Positions 9,305 to 16,283 of a stretch of 64,000 nt of DNA are shown piece by piece. The stretch spans positions 620,598-684,597 of the forward strand of contig CP134874.1 in NCBI GenBank assembly GCA_037318855.1, written 5' to 3'. Under the pieces are notes generated by a model, which was not told where the DNA came from, searched no databases, and was given only the letters and a program-made list of their open reading frames with translations. Position 1 is the stretch's first letter, and the number at the start of each line of letters is the position of its first letter. This DNA comes from Candidatus Sedimenticola sp. (ex Thyasira tokunagai). Lineage in GTDB: Bacteria > Pseudomonadota > Gammaproteobacteria > Chromatiales > Chromatiaceae. The translations under genes were made by a program, and so were the position numbers.

Positions 9305-9390
9305 TAGTATCGCTGTTTCCAGATAGATCCTACTGCACGCGTCCACACAGTACGGCCCCTCCGTTCAAGCGACAGCGGCAGCTTGCCACA
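9272..9390 (-). ncRNA. Candidate CsrB/RsmZ-like sRNA, unit 1 of 3
   Basis: On the minus strand, a gtcgc...gcgat closing stem encloses a region rich in GGA trinucleotides (acGGAgg, gtGGAcg, taGGAtc, ctGGAaa). One GGA lies in the loop of a tactg/cagta hairpin. A terminator follows: stem ccccgacagcc/ggctatcgggg (9304-9279) and then TTTTT. A TATAAG -10-like hexamer is at 9403-9398. Unlike units 2 and 3, the terminator loop (ctcc) has no GGA. The 5' end is estimated. Confidence 0.45.
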
Positions 9391-9428
9391 CCTCCATCTT
9401 ATAGCATGTACGTAGCTACTGTGCTCAC

Positions 9429-9446
9429 TGTAGGAATTTTCTGAAA
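9429..9446 (-). promoter_or_regulatory. GacA-box-like 18-bp site upstream of sRNA unit 1
   Basis: TGTAGGAATTTTCTGAAA (plus-strand reading) matches the GacA/UvrY consensus TGTAAG-N6-CTTACA at 9 of 12 defined positions with the exact 6-bp spacing. An almost identical site (one base different) is upstream of unit 2. Confidence 0.4.
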
Positions 9447-9450
9447 TGGG

Positions 9451-9488
9451 GAAAAGAAAAACCCCGACGGCATTCCATGCTATCGGGG
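9451..9488 (-). terminator. Rho-independent terminator of sRNA unit 2
   Basis: On the minus strand a stem of 11 pairs (one mismatch, one G-T) with loop TGGAA is followed by TTTTTCTTTTC (9461-9451). Confidence 0.8.
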
Positions 9489-9585
9489 CTTTATCGCCGG
9501 GCTTGGCTGGTCTGGGTGTCCTTCCCCTGCATCCATGTATGACTAGACCGAATCCTTCGGGTTCCTTCTCATTGGCGACAGTGGA
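9451..9585 (-). ncRNA. Candidate CsrB/RsmZ-like sRNA, unit 2 of 3
   Basis: The minus strand reads GATAAT (about 9591-9586), then a gtcgcc...ggcgat closing stem around about 80 nt carrying five GGA motifs. One is exactly in a hairpin loop (CCGAA-GGA-TTCGG), another is ATGGATG, another lies in a ggg/ccc hairpin (GAAGGACA). The terminator stem ccccgatagca/tgccgtcgggg has TGGAA in its loop, followed by TTTTTCTTTT. GGA exposed in loops is the signature of CsrA/RsmA-sequestering RNAs. No protein gene fits. Confidence 0.55.
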
Positions 9586-9635
9586 ATTATCGTCGCTAAG
9601 GGGTGTTTCAGCTACGGAGTAATTGCCTTTTCGGC

Positions 9636-9653
9636 TGTAGGATTTTTCTGAAA
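9636..9653 (-). promoter_or_regulatory. GacA-box-like 18-bp site upstream of sRNA unit 2
   Basis: TGTAGGATTTTTCTGAAA (plus-strand reading) matches TGTAAG-N6-CTTACA at 9 of 12 positions. It lies about 50 bp upstream of the inferred -10 (GATAAT) of unit 2. Confidence 0.4.
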
Positions 9654-9717
9654 GCGGCTAAATAGTGGAAAATATCACAGCAAGGGGTTGTTTCTGAATC
9701 TTTGCCGGATAGGATGG

Positions 9718-9756
9718 AGAAAAAGAAAACCCCGGTAGCAATCCTTGCTACCGGGG
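9718..9756 (-). terminator. Rho-independent terminator of sRNA unit 3
   Basis: Perfect 11-bp minus-strand stem (9756-9730), 5-base loop AGGAT, followed by TTTTCTTTTTC. Confidence 0.85.
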
Positions 9757-9862
9757 TTATGTCGCCGGGCTTGGTTGACAGTTTGTATCCTGATCCCTGG
9801 ACTCTTCCTTGGTGAGTAGTGCCACTCCGTGGGCATCCTTGTATTTGGCGACAGCTATAGAT
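9718..9862 (-). ncRNA. Candidate CsrB/RsmZ-like sRNA, unit 3 of 3
   Basis: The minus strand reads a tatag -10-like segment, then gtcgcc...ggcgac closing about 95 nt with several GGA motifs: acaAGGATg, a tgcc-cac-GGA-gt-ggca hairpin with GGA as loop, accAAGGAag, AGGGATc and AGGATac. The terminator is a perfect 11-bp stem (ccccggtagca/tgctaccgggg) whose loop is AGGAT, followed by TTTTCTTTTTC. This is the clearest of the three units. It diverges from dtd. Confidence 0.55.
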
Positions 9863-9907
9863 TGCCATAAAAGCGGTTAGGCAGGTGTACGTGGTTTCTC
9901 GCTGTCA

Positions 9908-9925
9908 TGTAGTCATTGTCTGACA
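9908..9925 (-). promoter_or_regulatory. GacA-box-like 18-bp site upstream of sRNA unit 3
   Basis: On the minus strand TGTCAGACAATGACTACA matches TGTAAG-N6-CTTACA at 9 of 12 positions with exact spacing, about 60 bp upstream of the inferred -10 of unit 3. Confidence 0.35.
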
Positions 9926-9975
9926 AGTGGGATGATTATTCTGGTTTGATGATCGGCAGAAGATGGAGGTAGCGT

Positions 9976-10416
9976 GTGATCGGCCTATTGCAGAGAGTTT
10001 CAGGCGCCCGGGTAGAGGTGGCCGGCATCACTATCGGAGAGATAGATCGCGGTTTGATGGTGCTGGTGGGAGTTGAGCGTGAGGATGACGAGGCAAAAGC
10101 TGATCGTTTACTGGAGCGCCTGCTTGGCTACCGGGTCTTTCCCGATGCCGATGACCGAATGAACCTCTCTCTGCGCGATGTCAACGGCGGATTGCTGCTG
10201 GTGCCTCAATTCACCCTGGCGGCGGAAACTCGCAAGGGTACCCGTCCTGGCTTCTCCTCCGCCGCCGCACCGGAGGAGGGGGAGCGTCTGTTCAACTATT
10301 TTTGCACTCGGGCGGCGGCCACTCATCCGCAGGTGCAGGCCGGTCAGTTTGGTGCCGATATGCAGGTGAATCTGACCAATGACGGGCCGGTCACCTTCTG
10401 GTTGCAGGTCAACTGA
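9976..10416 (+). CDS. dtd: D-aminoacyl-tRNA deacylase
   Basis: 146 residues, GTG start after a ggaggt ribosome-binding site. DTD removes D-amino acids (and glycine from tRNA-Ala) from mischarged tRNAs. The N-terminal '[15 protein letters not shown]', the '[12 protein letters not shown]' active-site strand and the C-terminal '[12 protein letters not shown]' with the cross-subunit Gly-cisPro motif are present. The usual S-Q-F-T-L reads P-Q-F-T-L here, a change in the first position of the motif. It is divergent from the sRNA array and followed 230 bp later by hisB. Confidence 0.93.
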   Translation: MIGLLQRVSGARVEVAGITIGEIDRGLMVLVGVEREDDEAKADRLLERLLGYRVFPDADDRMNLSLRDVNGGLLLVPQFTLAAETRKGTRPGFSSAAAPEEGERLFNYFCTRAAATHPQVQAGQFGADMQVNLTNDGPVTFWLQVN

Positions 10417-10648
10417 ACTGCAATCGCCCCATAATTGTCGTAAACTACCGCTTTTTGAACCAGACTCTGTGACTTGATAACGGATGCAGAGTGTAAGATA
10501 TTGGTTTTACAGCGGATTCAATGAGTTTTAGCTTCACCCATAGGTTAAGCAGGTATTTTTTGAGCCGCAGTGGAATCAAGAGCTTCCGCTATGCTCTGTC
10601 ATGGGGTGCGGAGTCAGGTTGTAGTCAACCCTGAGGGGAGTCGAAAAA

Positions 10649-11239
10649 ATGCAGCGCACAGCAGAGATCGAGCGCAATACGCTGGAGACCCAGATTAAGG
10701 TCAGCCTGAACCTTGATGGTACGGGCGAGGCTCACCTGGACACCGGCATGCCGTTTCTGGAACACATGCTGGATCAGGTGGCTCGCCATGGTCTGATTGA
10801 TCTCAATATCGACGCCAAGGGCGACCTGCAGATCGATGGTCACCACACCGCCGAAGATATCGGTATTGCCCTCGGTCAGGCGGTGACCCAGGCGCTGGGA
10901 GATAAAAAAGGCATTCGTCGCTACGGCCACGCCTATGTGCCTCTCGATGAGGCGCTGTCTCGGGTGGTTATTGACTTCTCCGGTCGTCCCGGATTGGAGT
11001 TCGGAGTTGAGTTTCCCCGGGCAACCATCGGTGATTTCGATACCGAGCTGTTCTACGAGTTCTTTCAGGGGTTCGTAAATCATGCTGCGGTGACCTTGCA
11101 CCTGGATGCCCTGCGCGGGCGCAATGCGCACCACATTGCCGAGACGCTGTTCAAGGCCTTTGGTCGTGCACTGCGCATGGCACTGGAAGAAGATGAGCGG
11201 ATGGCGGGTATTCTACCTTCCACCAAGGGTAGCCTTTAG
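10649..11239 (+). CDS. hisB: Imidazoleglycerol-phosphate dehydratase
   Basis: 196 residues, the monofunctional form without the phosphatase domain found in enterics. It carries out the sixth step of histidine synthesis and binds two Mn ions. Metal-binding motifs are visible: '[13 protein letters not shown]', '[10 protein letters not shown]', '[13 protein letters not shown]', '[14 protein letters not shown]' and '[19 protein letters not shown]'. First gene of hisBHA, with a gggag ribosome-binding site. The 230-bp gap before it presumably carries the operon promoter; no attenuator leader with His codons was recognised. Confidence 0.97.
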   Translation: MQRTAEIERNTLETQIKVSLNLDGTGEAHLDTGMPFLEHMLDQVARHGLIDLNIDAKGDLQIDGHHTAEDIGIALGQAVTQALGDKKGIRRYGHAYVPLDEALSRVVIDFSGRPGLEFGVEFPRATIGDFDTELFYEFFQGFVNHAAVTLHLDALRGRNAHHIAETLFKAFGRALRMALEEDERMAGILPSTKGSL

Positions 11240-11272
11240 GGCAGACACCGTACTATCTGGCAGTCTACATTT

Positions 11273-11914
11273 ATGTCTAAAACCATTGTAGTAATTGACT
11301 ATGGCATGGGTAACTTGCGCTCGGTCTCCAAGGCAATAGAACATGTTGCCGCTGGATCTGACCGAGTGTTGGTTACCGATGATCCCCAGCTGATCCATGA
11401 TGCAGATCGGGTGGTATTCCCCGGTCAGGGGGCCGCTCGTGATTGCATGGTGGCGATCTCCGATCACCATCTCAATCAGGCGGTGCTTGATGCCGCCCAC
11501 AACAAACCGTTTCTCGGTATCTGTATGGGGATGCAGGTCCTGCTGACACGTAGTGAAGAGAACGAGGGTACCGACCTGCTGGGGCTTTTTTCCGGTGAAG
11601 TACGCCACTTTCCCGAGGCGGTGGATAGCAGTGGTCGAAGGCTTAAGATTCCGCATATGGGCTGGAGTCAGGTGCGCCAGGTTCAGTCACACCCGTTGTG
11701 GAATGGGATTGCCGATAATAGCCGCTTCTACTTTGTTCACAGCTACTACATCGATCCTGTTGAGACGGACCTGGTAGCGGGTACGACCGACTATGGGGTC
11801 ACTTTTCCCTGCAACATCGCCCGTGACAATCTGTTTGCTGTCCAGTTTCACCCGGAAAAGAGTGCTGATGCCGGGCTGCAGTTGCTAAAGAATTTTATCG
11901 ATTGGAATATTTAA
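11273..11914 (+). CDS. hisH: Imidazole glycerol phosphate synthase, glutaminase subunit
   Basis: 213 residues, class I glutamine amidotransferase. It releases ammonia from glutamine and channels it to HisF. The nucleophile motif 'FLGICMGMQVLL' (Cys near residue 85) and the C-terminal His-Glu pair 'VQFHPEKS' complete the triad. The oxyanion-strand segment 'VFPGQGAARDCM' is present. It lies 33 bp after hisB and 25 bp before hisA. HisF is encoded two genes downstream. Confidence 0.96.
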   Translation: MSKTIVVIDYGMGNLRSVSKAIEHVAAGSDRVLVTDDPQLIHDADRVVFPGQGAARDCMVAISDHHLNQAVLDAAHNKPFLGICMGMQVLLTRSEENEGTDLLGLFSGEVRHFPEAVDSSGRRLKIPHMGWSQVRQVQSHPLWNGIADNSRFYFVHSYYIDPVETDLVAGTTDYGVTFPCNIARDNLFAVQFHPEKSADAGLQLLKNFIDWNI

Positions 11915-11939
11915 ATAACCTTACTCCAGGAGTTGCGCC

Positions 11940-12683
11940 GTGCTACTGATACCTGCCATTGATTTAAAGGACGGCCGCTGTGTCCGTTTGCGCCAGGGAC
12001 GGATGGATGACGAGACGATATTTTCTGACGATCCGGTAGAGGTTGCCGGTCGCTGGGTGGAAGCCGGTGCCCGTCGTCTGCATCTGGTGGACCTCAATGG
12101 CGCATTTGCCGGCGAGCCGGTTAATGGCGGTGTGATCCAGTCCATCGCAACGGCCTACCCTGAATTGCCGATTCAGGTCGGAGGCGGCATCCGTGATGAG
12201 CAGACTATTCAGGCCTATGTGGATGCTGGGGTAAATTACGTCATTATCGGTACTCAGGCGGTGAAAGAACCTGAATTTGTCGCTCGCGCCTGCCAGGCGT
12301 TTCCAGGTCATGTCATCGTTGGACTGGATGCGAAGGACGGCATGGTCGCCATCGACGGCTGGGCGACAGTGACCGATCATGAGGTGACTGAGCTCTCCAG
12401 TCGCTTTGAAGATGATGGCGTCTCCGCCATCGTCTATACCGATATTGGTCGTGACGGCATGATGACCGGCCCCAATGTTGAAGCAACTGCGGCGCTGGCC
12501 AATGCCATCACCATTCCGGTAGTGGCCTCCGGCGGTATCACCAATGTCGGCGATATCGAAGCGCTTTGCCAAGCAGAGACCGACAATATTACTGCTGCTA
12601 TTACCGGACGCGCTATCTATGAAGGCACCCTCGACTTTGCCGAGGGACAGATGTTGGCGGATAAGCTCACCCAGAGTGGGTAA
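11940..12683 (+). CDS. hisA: Phosphoribosylformimino-5-aminoimidazole carboxamide ribotide isomerase
   Basis: 247 residues, (beta-alpha)8 barrel that isomerises ProFAR to PRFAR. GTG start after ccaggag. The catalytic Asp near residue 8 ('[16 protein letters not shown]') and the second at '[14 protein letters not shown]', plus phosphate-binding '[12 protein letters not shown]' and '[13 protein letters not shown]', are intact. HisF shares the fold but has different ends. Confidence 0.96.
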   Translation: MLLIPAIDLKDGRCVRLRQGRMDDETIFSDDPVEVAGRWVEAGARRLHLVDLNGAFAGEPVNGGVIQSIATAYPELPIQVGGGIRDEQTIQAYVDAGVNYVIIGTQAVKEPEFVARACQAFPGHVIVGLDAKDGMVAIDGWATVTDHEVTELSSRFEDDGVSAIVYTDIGRDGMMTGPNVEATAALANAITIPVVASGGITNVGDIEALCQAETDNITAAITGRAIYEGTLDFAEGQMLADKLTQSG

Positions 12684-12725
12684 AGACGCCCCGGCTTTTG
12701 GTGGTAGTTAAAAATAGTGGAACTG

Positions 12726-12884
12726 GGAACACAGAGCGCACAGACGAGCACAAAGAACACTGATGTGAGTAAATACCTTCAATATGGCAGGCTTCTCTTT
12801 GTGACCCCTGTGCAGTGAAAGCGTGCCCGGGAATGGCTGGTTTTTCTCTGCGTACTCTGAGATTCTCCGTGTGCTCTGTGTTCC
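12726..12884. repeat. Palindromic repeat, family F, copy 1 (between hisA and hisF)
   Basis: It starts ggaacacagagcgcacag and ends ctccgtgtgctctgtgttcc, complementary ends that fold back on each other. Related copies lie at 58613-58748 and 61952-62042. It fills most of the 250-bp gap that splits the his cluster; the short hisA-hisF spacing usual in bacteria is lost here. Confidence 0.6.
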
Positions 12885-12935
12885 AATCGCTTCTATATTG
12901 TGTCCCTTGGGCCTCTGGAAATTGAGATAACTGAA

Positions 12936-13706
12936 ATGTTAGCCAAACGTATTATCCCCTGTCTCGACGTCAACGCCGGCCGTGTGGTGAAGGGCGTCAA
13001 GTTCGTCGATATTCGCGATGCCGGTGATCCGGTTGAGGTGGCCCGGCGCTACAATGAGGAAGGTGCGGATGAGATTACCTTTCTCGATATCACTGCCAGT
13101 TCGGATGATCGCGAGACGATTGTTCATGTGGTCGAGCAGGTGGCCAGTGAAGTCTTTATTCCTCTCACTGTAGGTGGTGGTATTCGCACCACCGACGATG
13201 TGCGGCGTATGCTTAACGCCGGTGCCGATAAGGTGGCCATCAACACTGCGGCAGTATTCAATCCGGAGTTTGTTAAAGAGGCGACCAGCCGCTTTGGTTC
13301 TCAGTGTATCGTGGTGGCGATTGATGCCAAGCGGGTGAACGCTGAGGGTGAAGCGTCAAAATGGGAGATCTTTACCCATGGAGGGCGTAAAACTACCGGG
13401 CTGGATGCTATTGAGTGGGCGCAAAAAATGGTCGCCTATGGTGCCGGTGAGATTCTACTGACCAGTATGGATCGTGACGGTACCAAGATCGGCTTTGACC
13501 TGGAATTGACCCGGGCCATCAGCCAAGCGGTAACTGTGCCGGTAATTGCCTCCGGTGGTGTCGGCAATCTGCAACATCTTGTGGATGGGGTGGTTGAAGG
13601 CGAAGCGGATGCCGTGCTGGCAGCCAGTATCTTTCACTTTGCCGAGTACAGCATTGGTGAAGCCAAGCAATACATGGCAGAACGCGGTGTGGAGGTGAGG
13701 CTGTGA
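12936..13706 (+). CDS. hisF: Imidazole glycerol phosphate synthase, cyclase subunit
   Basis: 256 residues from the ATG at 12936 ('[20 protein letters not shown]'), chosen over an in-frame GTG at 12900 because HisF proteins start with this motif. The barrel has the catalytic Asp pair in 'IPCLDV' and '[14 protein letters not shown]', and the phosphate sites '[12 protein letters not shown]' and '[13 protein letters not shown]'. It forms the PRFAR-to-IGP synthase with HisH. Its stop overlaps the hisE start by 4 bp. Confidence 0.97.
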   Translation: MLAKRIIPCLDVNAGRVVKGVKFVDIRDAGDPVEVARRYNEEGADEITFLDITASSDDRETIVHVVEQVASEVFIPLTVGGGIRTTDDVRRMLNAGADKVAINTAAVFNPEFVKEATSRFGSQCIVVAIDAKRVNAEGEASKWEIFTHGGRKTTGLDAIEWAQKMVAYGAGEILLTSMDRDGTKIGFDLELTRAISQAVTVPVIASGGVGNLQHLVDGVVEGEADAVLAASIFHFAEYSIGEAKQYMAERGVEVRL

Positions 13707-14026
13707 CTGATACTGATACTCTAAATCGTTTGGCTGAGGTGCTGGAATCACGTAAGGGAGCCGATCCTAATTCCTCTTATGTGGCAAAGCTCTATGATAA
13801 AGGACTTGATGCTATCCTCAAGAAGGTGGGTGAAGAGGCCACTGAGACGGTAATGGCAGCCAAGGATGGGGTAGCCGAAAAGATTATCTATGAAACGGCG
13901 GATCTCTGGTTTCATACAATGGTACTGCTGGCTCAACAGGGATTGGGTCCTCAGGATATACTGAATGAGCTGGATCGGCGCTTCGGTCTCTCCGGTCTGG
14001 AGGAGAAGGCAAATCGTAGTGAATAA
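13703..14026 (+). CDS. hisE: Phosphoribosyl-ATP pyrophosphatase
   Basis: 107 residues, GTG start overlapping the hisF stop. MazG-like all-alpha fold with '[31 protein letters not shown]', where the E-E-x-x-E metal-binding glutamates sit, and '[18 protein letters not shown]'. It hydrolyses phosphoribosyl-ATP to phosphoribosyl-AMP, the second step of histidine synthesis. The usual partner hisI (phosphoribosyl-AMP cyclohydrolase) is not next to it nor anywhere in the window. Confidence 0.95.
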   Translation: MTDTDTLNRLAEVLESRKGADPNSSYVAKLYDKGLDAILKKVGEEATETVMAAKDGVAEKIIYETADLWFHTMVLLAQQGLGPQDILNELDRRFGLSGLEEKANRSE

Positions 14027-14152
14027 AACCTTCTGCGTAGAAGGCGGTTTTCGGTTATGATCTGCAACTCGCTACGGAATGGAGTCCGTTTTGAATAGAA
14101 TTATTTAGCAGGCGGTTACGCCCCGCTGTTAGTTAGAAATCTGGAGAAGATA

Positions 14153-14389
14153 ATGGGTTTTGGTGGAATCAGTATTTGGCAGTTGTTGATTGTTTTGGTA
14201 ATCGTATTGCTGCTCTTTGGCACAAAGCGCCTGAAGAACATCGGTTCTGACCTGGGTGGTGCGGTTAAGGGCTTCAAAGGCGCCATGAAGAAAGGTGAGG
14301 AAGAGGCTGACCAAGCGAAGCTGGAAGAGGCGGATAAAGATGATGTGATCGAGGGTGAAGCCACCGTCGAGAAGAAAGAGAAGTCCTGA
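14153..14389 (+). CDS. tatA: Sec-independent translocase protein TatA
   Basis: 78 residues: one N-terminal membrane helix ([18 protein letters not shown]), the hinge '[24 protein letters not shown]' with the conserved F-G and the amphipathic helix, then a charged tail rich in K and E. TatA oligomerises to form the translocation pathway for folded twin-arginine substrates. First gene of tatABC, 126 bp after hisE. A hairpin at about 14028-14053 (ccttct gcgt agaagg, then cggtttt) may partly terminate his transcripts. Confidence 0.95.
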   Translation: MGFGGISIWQLLIVLVIVLLLFGTKRLKNIGSDLGGAVKGFKGAMKKGEEEADQAKLEEADKDDVIEGEATVEKKEKS

Positions 14390-14439
14390 TTTTTTCAGCC
14401 CCAGCACCTGTGTATTCTTGATCGGTGACGCTTTGAACC

Positions 14440-14838
14440 ATGTTTGACGTCGGTTTTTTTGAAATTTTGATCCTCGGGGTTGTGGCCCTGCTGGTAGTCG
14501 GCCCTGAGCGTCTGCCCAAACTGGCTCATACCGCCGGTAAGTGGATGGGCAAAGGGCGCAGCATGATCAGCTCCGTTAAAGCGGAGATTGAGAAGGAGAT
14601 CAAGGCCGAGGAGCTGAAAGAGATTCTGGAGAAACAGAAGCAGGAGCTCAACCCTCTTGAAGAGGTGATCGAAGAGACCTCTTCGGCGGTGCGGGACCTG
14701 AAAAACGAGACCGACGAGGCGATGCGCTCGGGACAGCAACAGCACGGTTCAGAGGACGAGTCGTATACCCAGTTCGGAGACAGCGCGGAAGCATCTTCCG
14801 ACGAGACTTATGACAAATCAGAACGACCCGGCACTTAG
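14440..14838 (+). CDS. tatB: Sec-independent translocase protein TatB
   Basis: 132 residues. 'MFDVGFFEILILGVVALLVVGPERLPKLAHTAGKWMGK' has the TatB hallmarks: an acidic residue before the helix and the G-P-E-R-L-P hinge. A long amphipathic helix and a charged tail follow. TatB and TatC form the receptor for twin-arginine signal peptides. Its 3' end overlaps tatC by 29 bp, implying coupled translation. Confidence 0.95.
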   Translation: MFDVGFFEILILGVVALLVVGPERLPKLAHTAGKWMGKGRSMISSVKAEIEKEIKAEELKEILEKQKQELNPLEEVIEETSSAVRDLKNETDEAMRSGQQQHGSEDESYTQFGDSAEASSDETYDKSERPGT

Positions 14839-16024
14839 AGCCCTCCAGGAACAGCCCTTTGTTTCCCATTTGATTGAGCTGCGAGACCGCCTGATGAGGG
14901 TGGTTATCGTGGTTGTTGTAGTTTTCTTTATACTCTTCCCGTTTGCCAACGAGCTCTATCAGGCGGTCTCGCAGCCGCTGCTGGAAGTGTTGCCTGACGG
15001 CCAGAACATGATCGCCACCGGCGTCATATCTCCCTTTCTAGCCCCCTTTAAGCTGGCGTTGGTAGCGGCAATCTTTATCGGTATGCCGTTTATCCTCTAC
15101 CAGATATGGTCATTTGTCGCACCCGGTCTCTACAAACATGAGAAGCGGGTACTGATGCCGATGGTCGGCTCCAGTGCAATGCTTTTCTACTGCGGTGCGC
15201 TGTTTGCCTACTACGTGGTCTTTCCGCTGGTCTTTCAGTTTATGAAGATGACGACGCCCGAAGGCGTCGACATGATCCCGGATATCACTCAGTATCTGGA
15301 GTTTGTTCTCACGCTCTTCTTTGCCTTCGGTCTTGCTTTCGAGGTGCCCATTGCCACTATTATTCTGGTGTGGATGGGTGTCACAACACCGGAAAAGCTG
15401 AAGAGCAAGCGTCCCTTTATCATTGTTGGCGCCTTCTGTCTCGGCATGCTGCTGACGCCGCCGGATGTGATCTCCCAGACGCTACTGGCACTGCCGATGT
15501 GGCTTCTTTTTGAGGTTGGTCTGGTCTTCTCGGGCTTTGTCTACCGCGATAAAATGAAGCGTAAAGCGGCTGAAGAAGCTGATGAGGCGGCAGATGGAGC
15601 GGCGCCCGTTGCTGCTGCAGCCACTGCAGGTTCAGGCGGCGGTACTCTTGAGTCCCTTCCAACAACACCCAACGAGGACATTCTTGACCGCTTTGATGGC
15701 GATCATGACCTTGGTGATGGTGCAGAGAATGCCATCGACCCCGATCGCTTCACCCCTCTCTCCGAAGAGGAGCTGGATGCGGAACTCGACCTCATCGAGG
15801 CGGAGGAAGAGGATGAGGACGACGATGAAGGTGAACTGGGCGATTCGGACAGCGACGATCTCTATGAAGAAGCGGTGAATGAAAAACTGCGTCGGGTGCA
15901 GGAGTTGAGAGACGAGGGTAATGTCATCGGTGCCAAAGGGGTTCTCTATGAGGTGCTCTCCGAGGGCAACGACGATCAGGCGAAGGTCGCCCGTAATATC
16001 CTTGACCAGCTGGATGAGGAGTAA
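14810..16024 (+). CDS. tatC: Sec-independent translocase protein TatC with long acidic C-terminal extension
   Basis: 404 residues, against about 250 for typical TatC. Residues 1-250 are a standard six-helix TatC: 'QPFVSHLIELRDRLMRVV' (cytosolic signal-peptide site), 'YQIWSFVAPGLYKHEKR' and 'FAFGLAFEVPIA' (conserved membrane Glu). Residues about 251-404 are extra: an Ala-rich linker, a highly acidic stretch ('EAEEEDEDDDEGELGDSDSDD') and a terminal helical segment (about 364-404) with 'GNVIGAKGVLYEVLSEGNDDQ', resembling the C-terminal domain of FimV (G-D-x-x-G-A-R-x-L-L-x-E-V-L-x-E-G). The extension is in frame with no sign of sequencing error. Its job is unknown; a cytoplasmic interaction module is inferred. 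Confidence 0.95.
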   Translation: MTNQNDPALRALQEQPFVSHLIELRDRLMRVVIVVVVVFFILFPFANELYQAVSQPLLEVLPDGQNMIATGVISPFLAPFKLALVAAIFIGMPFILYQIWSFVAPGLYKHEKRVLMPMVGSSAMLFYCGALFAYYVVFPLVFQFMKMTTPEGVDMIPDITQYLEFVLTLFFAFGLAFEVPIATIILVWMGVTTPEKLKSKRPFIIVGAFCLGMLLTPPDVISQTLLALPMWLLFEVGLVFSGFVYRDKMKRKAAEEADEAADGAAPVAAAATAGSGGGTLESLPTTPNEDILDRFDGDHDLGDGAENAIDPDRFTPLSEEELDAELDLIEAEEEDEDDDEGELGDSDSDDLYEEAVNEKLRRVQELRDEGNVIGAKGVLYEVLSEGNDDQAKVARNILDQLDEE

Positions 16025-16043
16025 TCCCTGCTGCACCAGGGGC

Positions 16044-16071
16044 CTGAACGCGAATAAATTCGCTCCTACAG
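16044..16071. repeat. REP-like half element downstream of tatC
   Basis: gaacgcgaataaattcgctc then ctacag resembles one arm of the paired REPs at 59439-59505 (the same gcgaataaattcg...cctaca core, opposite orientation). The rest of the 230-bp gap before the next gene holds nothing I recognise. Confidence 0.55.
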
Positions 16072-16283
16072 GCACACCTTTCGCCGTGGGGATCATCACA
16101 CATAAGACCAACTAGCCTTTCTGCTTTCGGGTGTTCGCCCAATCCGAGCGTGGCTTGATCAAATACTTTCAAGCTTCGAGAAATCACTCCCGCAAATGAA
16201 ACCTTTTTCCCTTCCATGAATCCCATAGAATACGAAGAAACCATCGACAGACCTCATTGATTCCTGCAAGTGGAGACTACCAA

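Noticed and set aside
9608..9868. 86-residue minus-strand reading frame in the sRNA array
   Set aside because: No ribosome-binding site or recognisable protein; it runs through a perfect terminator and the GGA-rich structures.
10417..10648. His-rich attenuator leader upstream of hisB
   Set aside because: No short reading frame with a run of His codons or terminator/antiterminator pair was seen.
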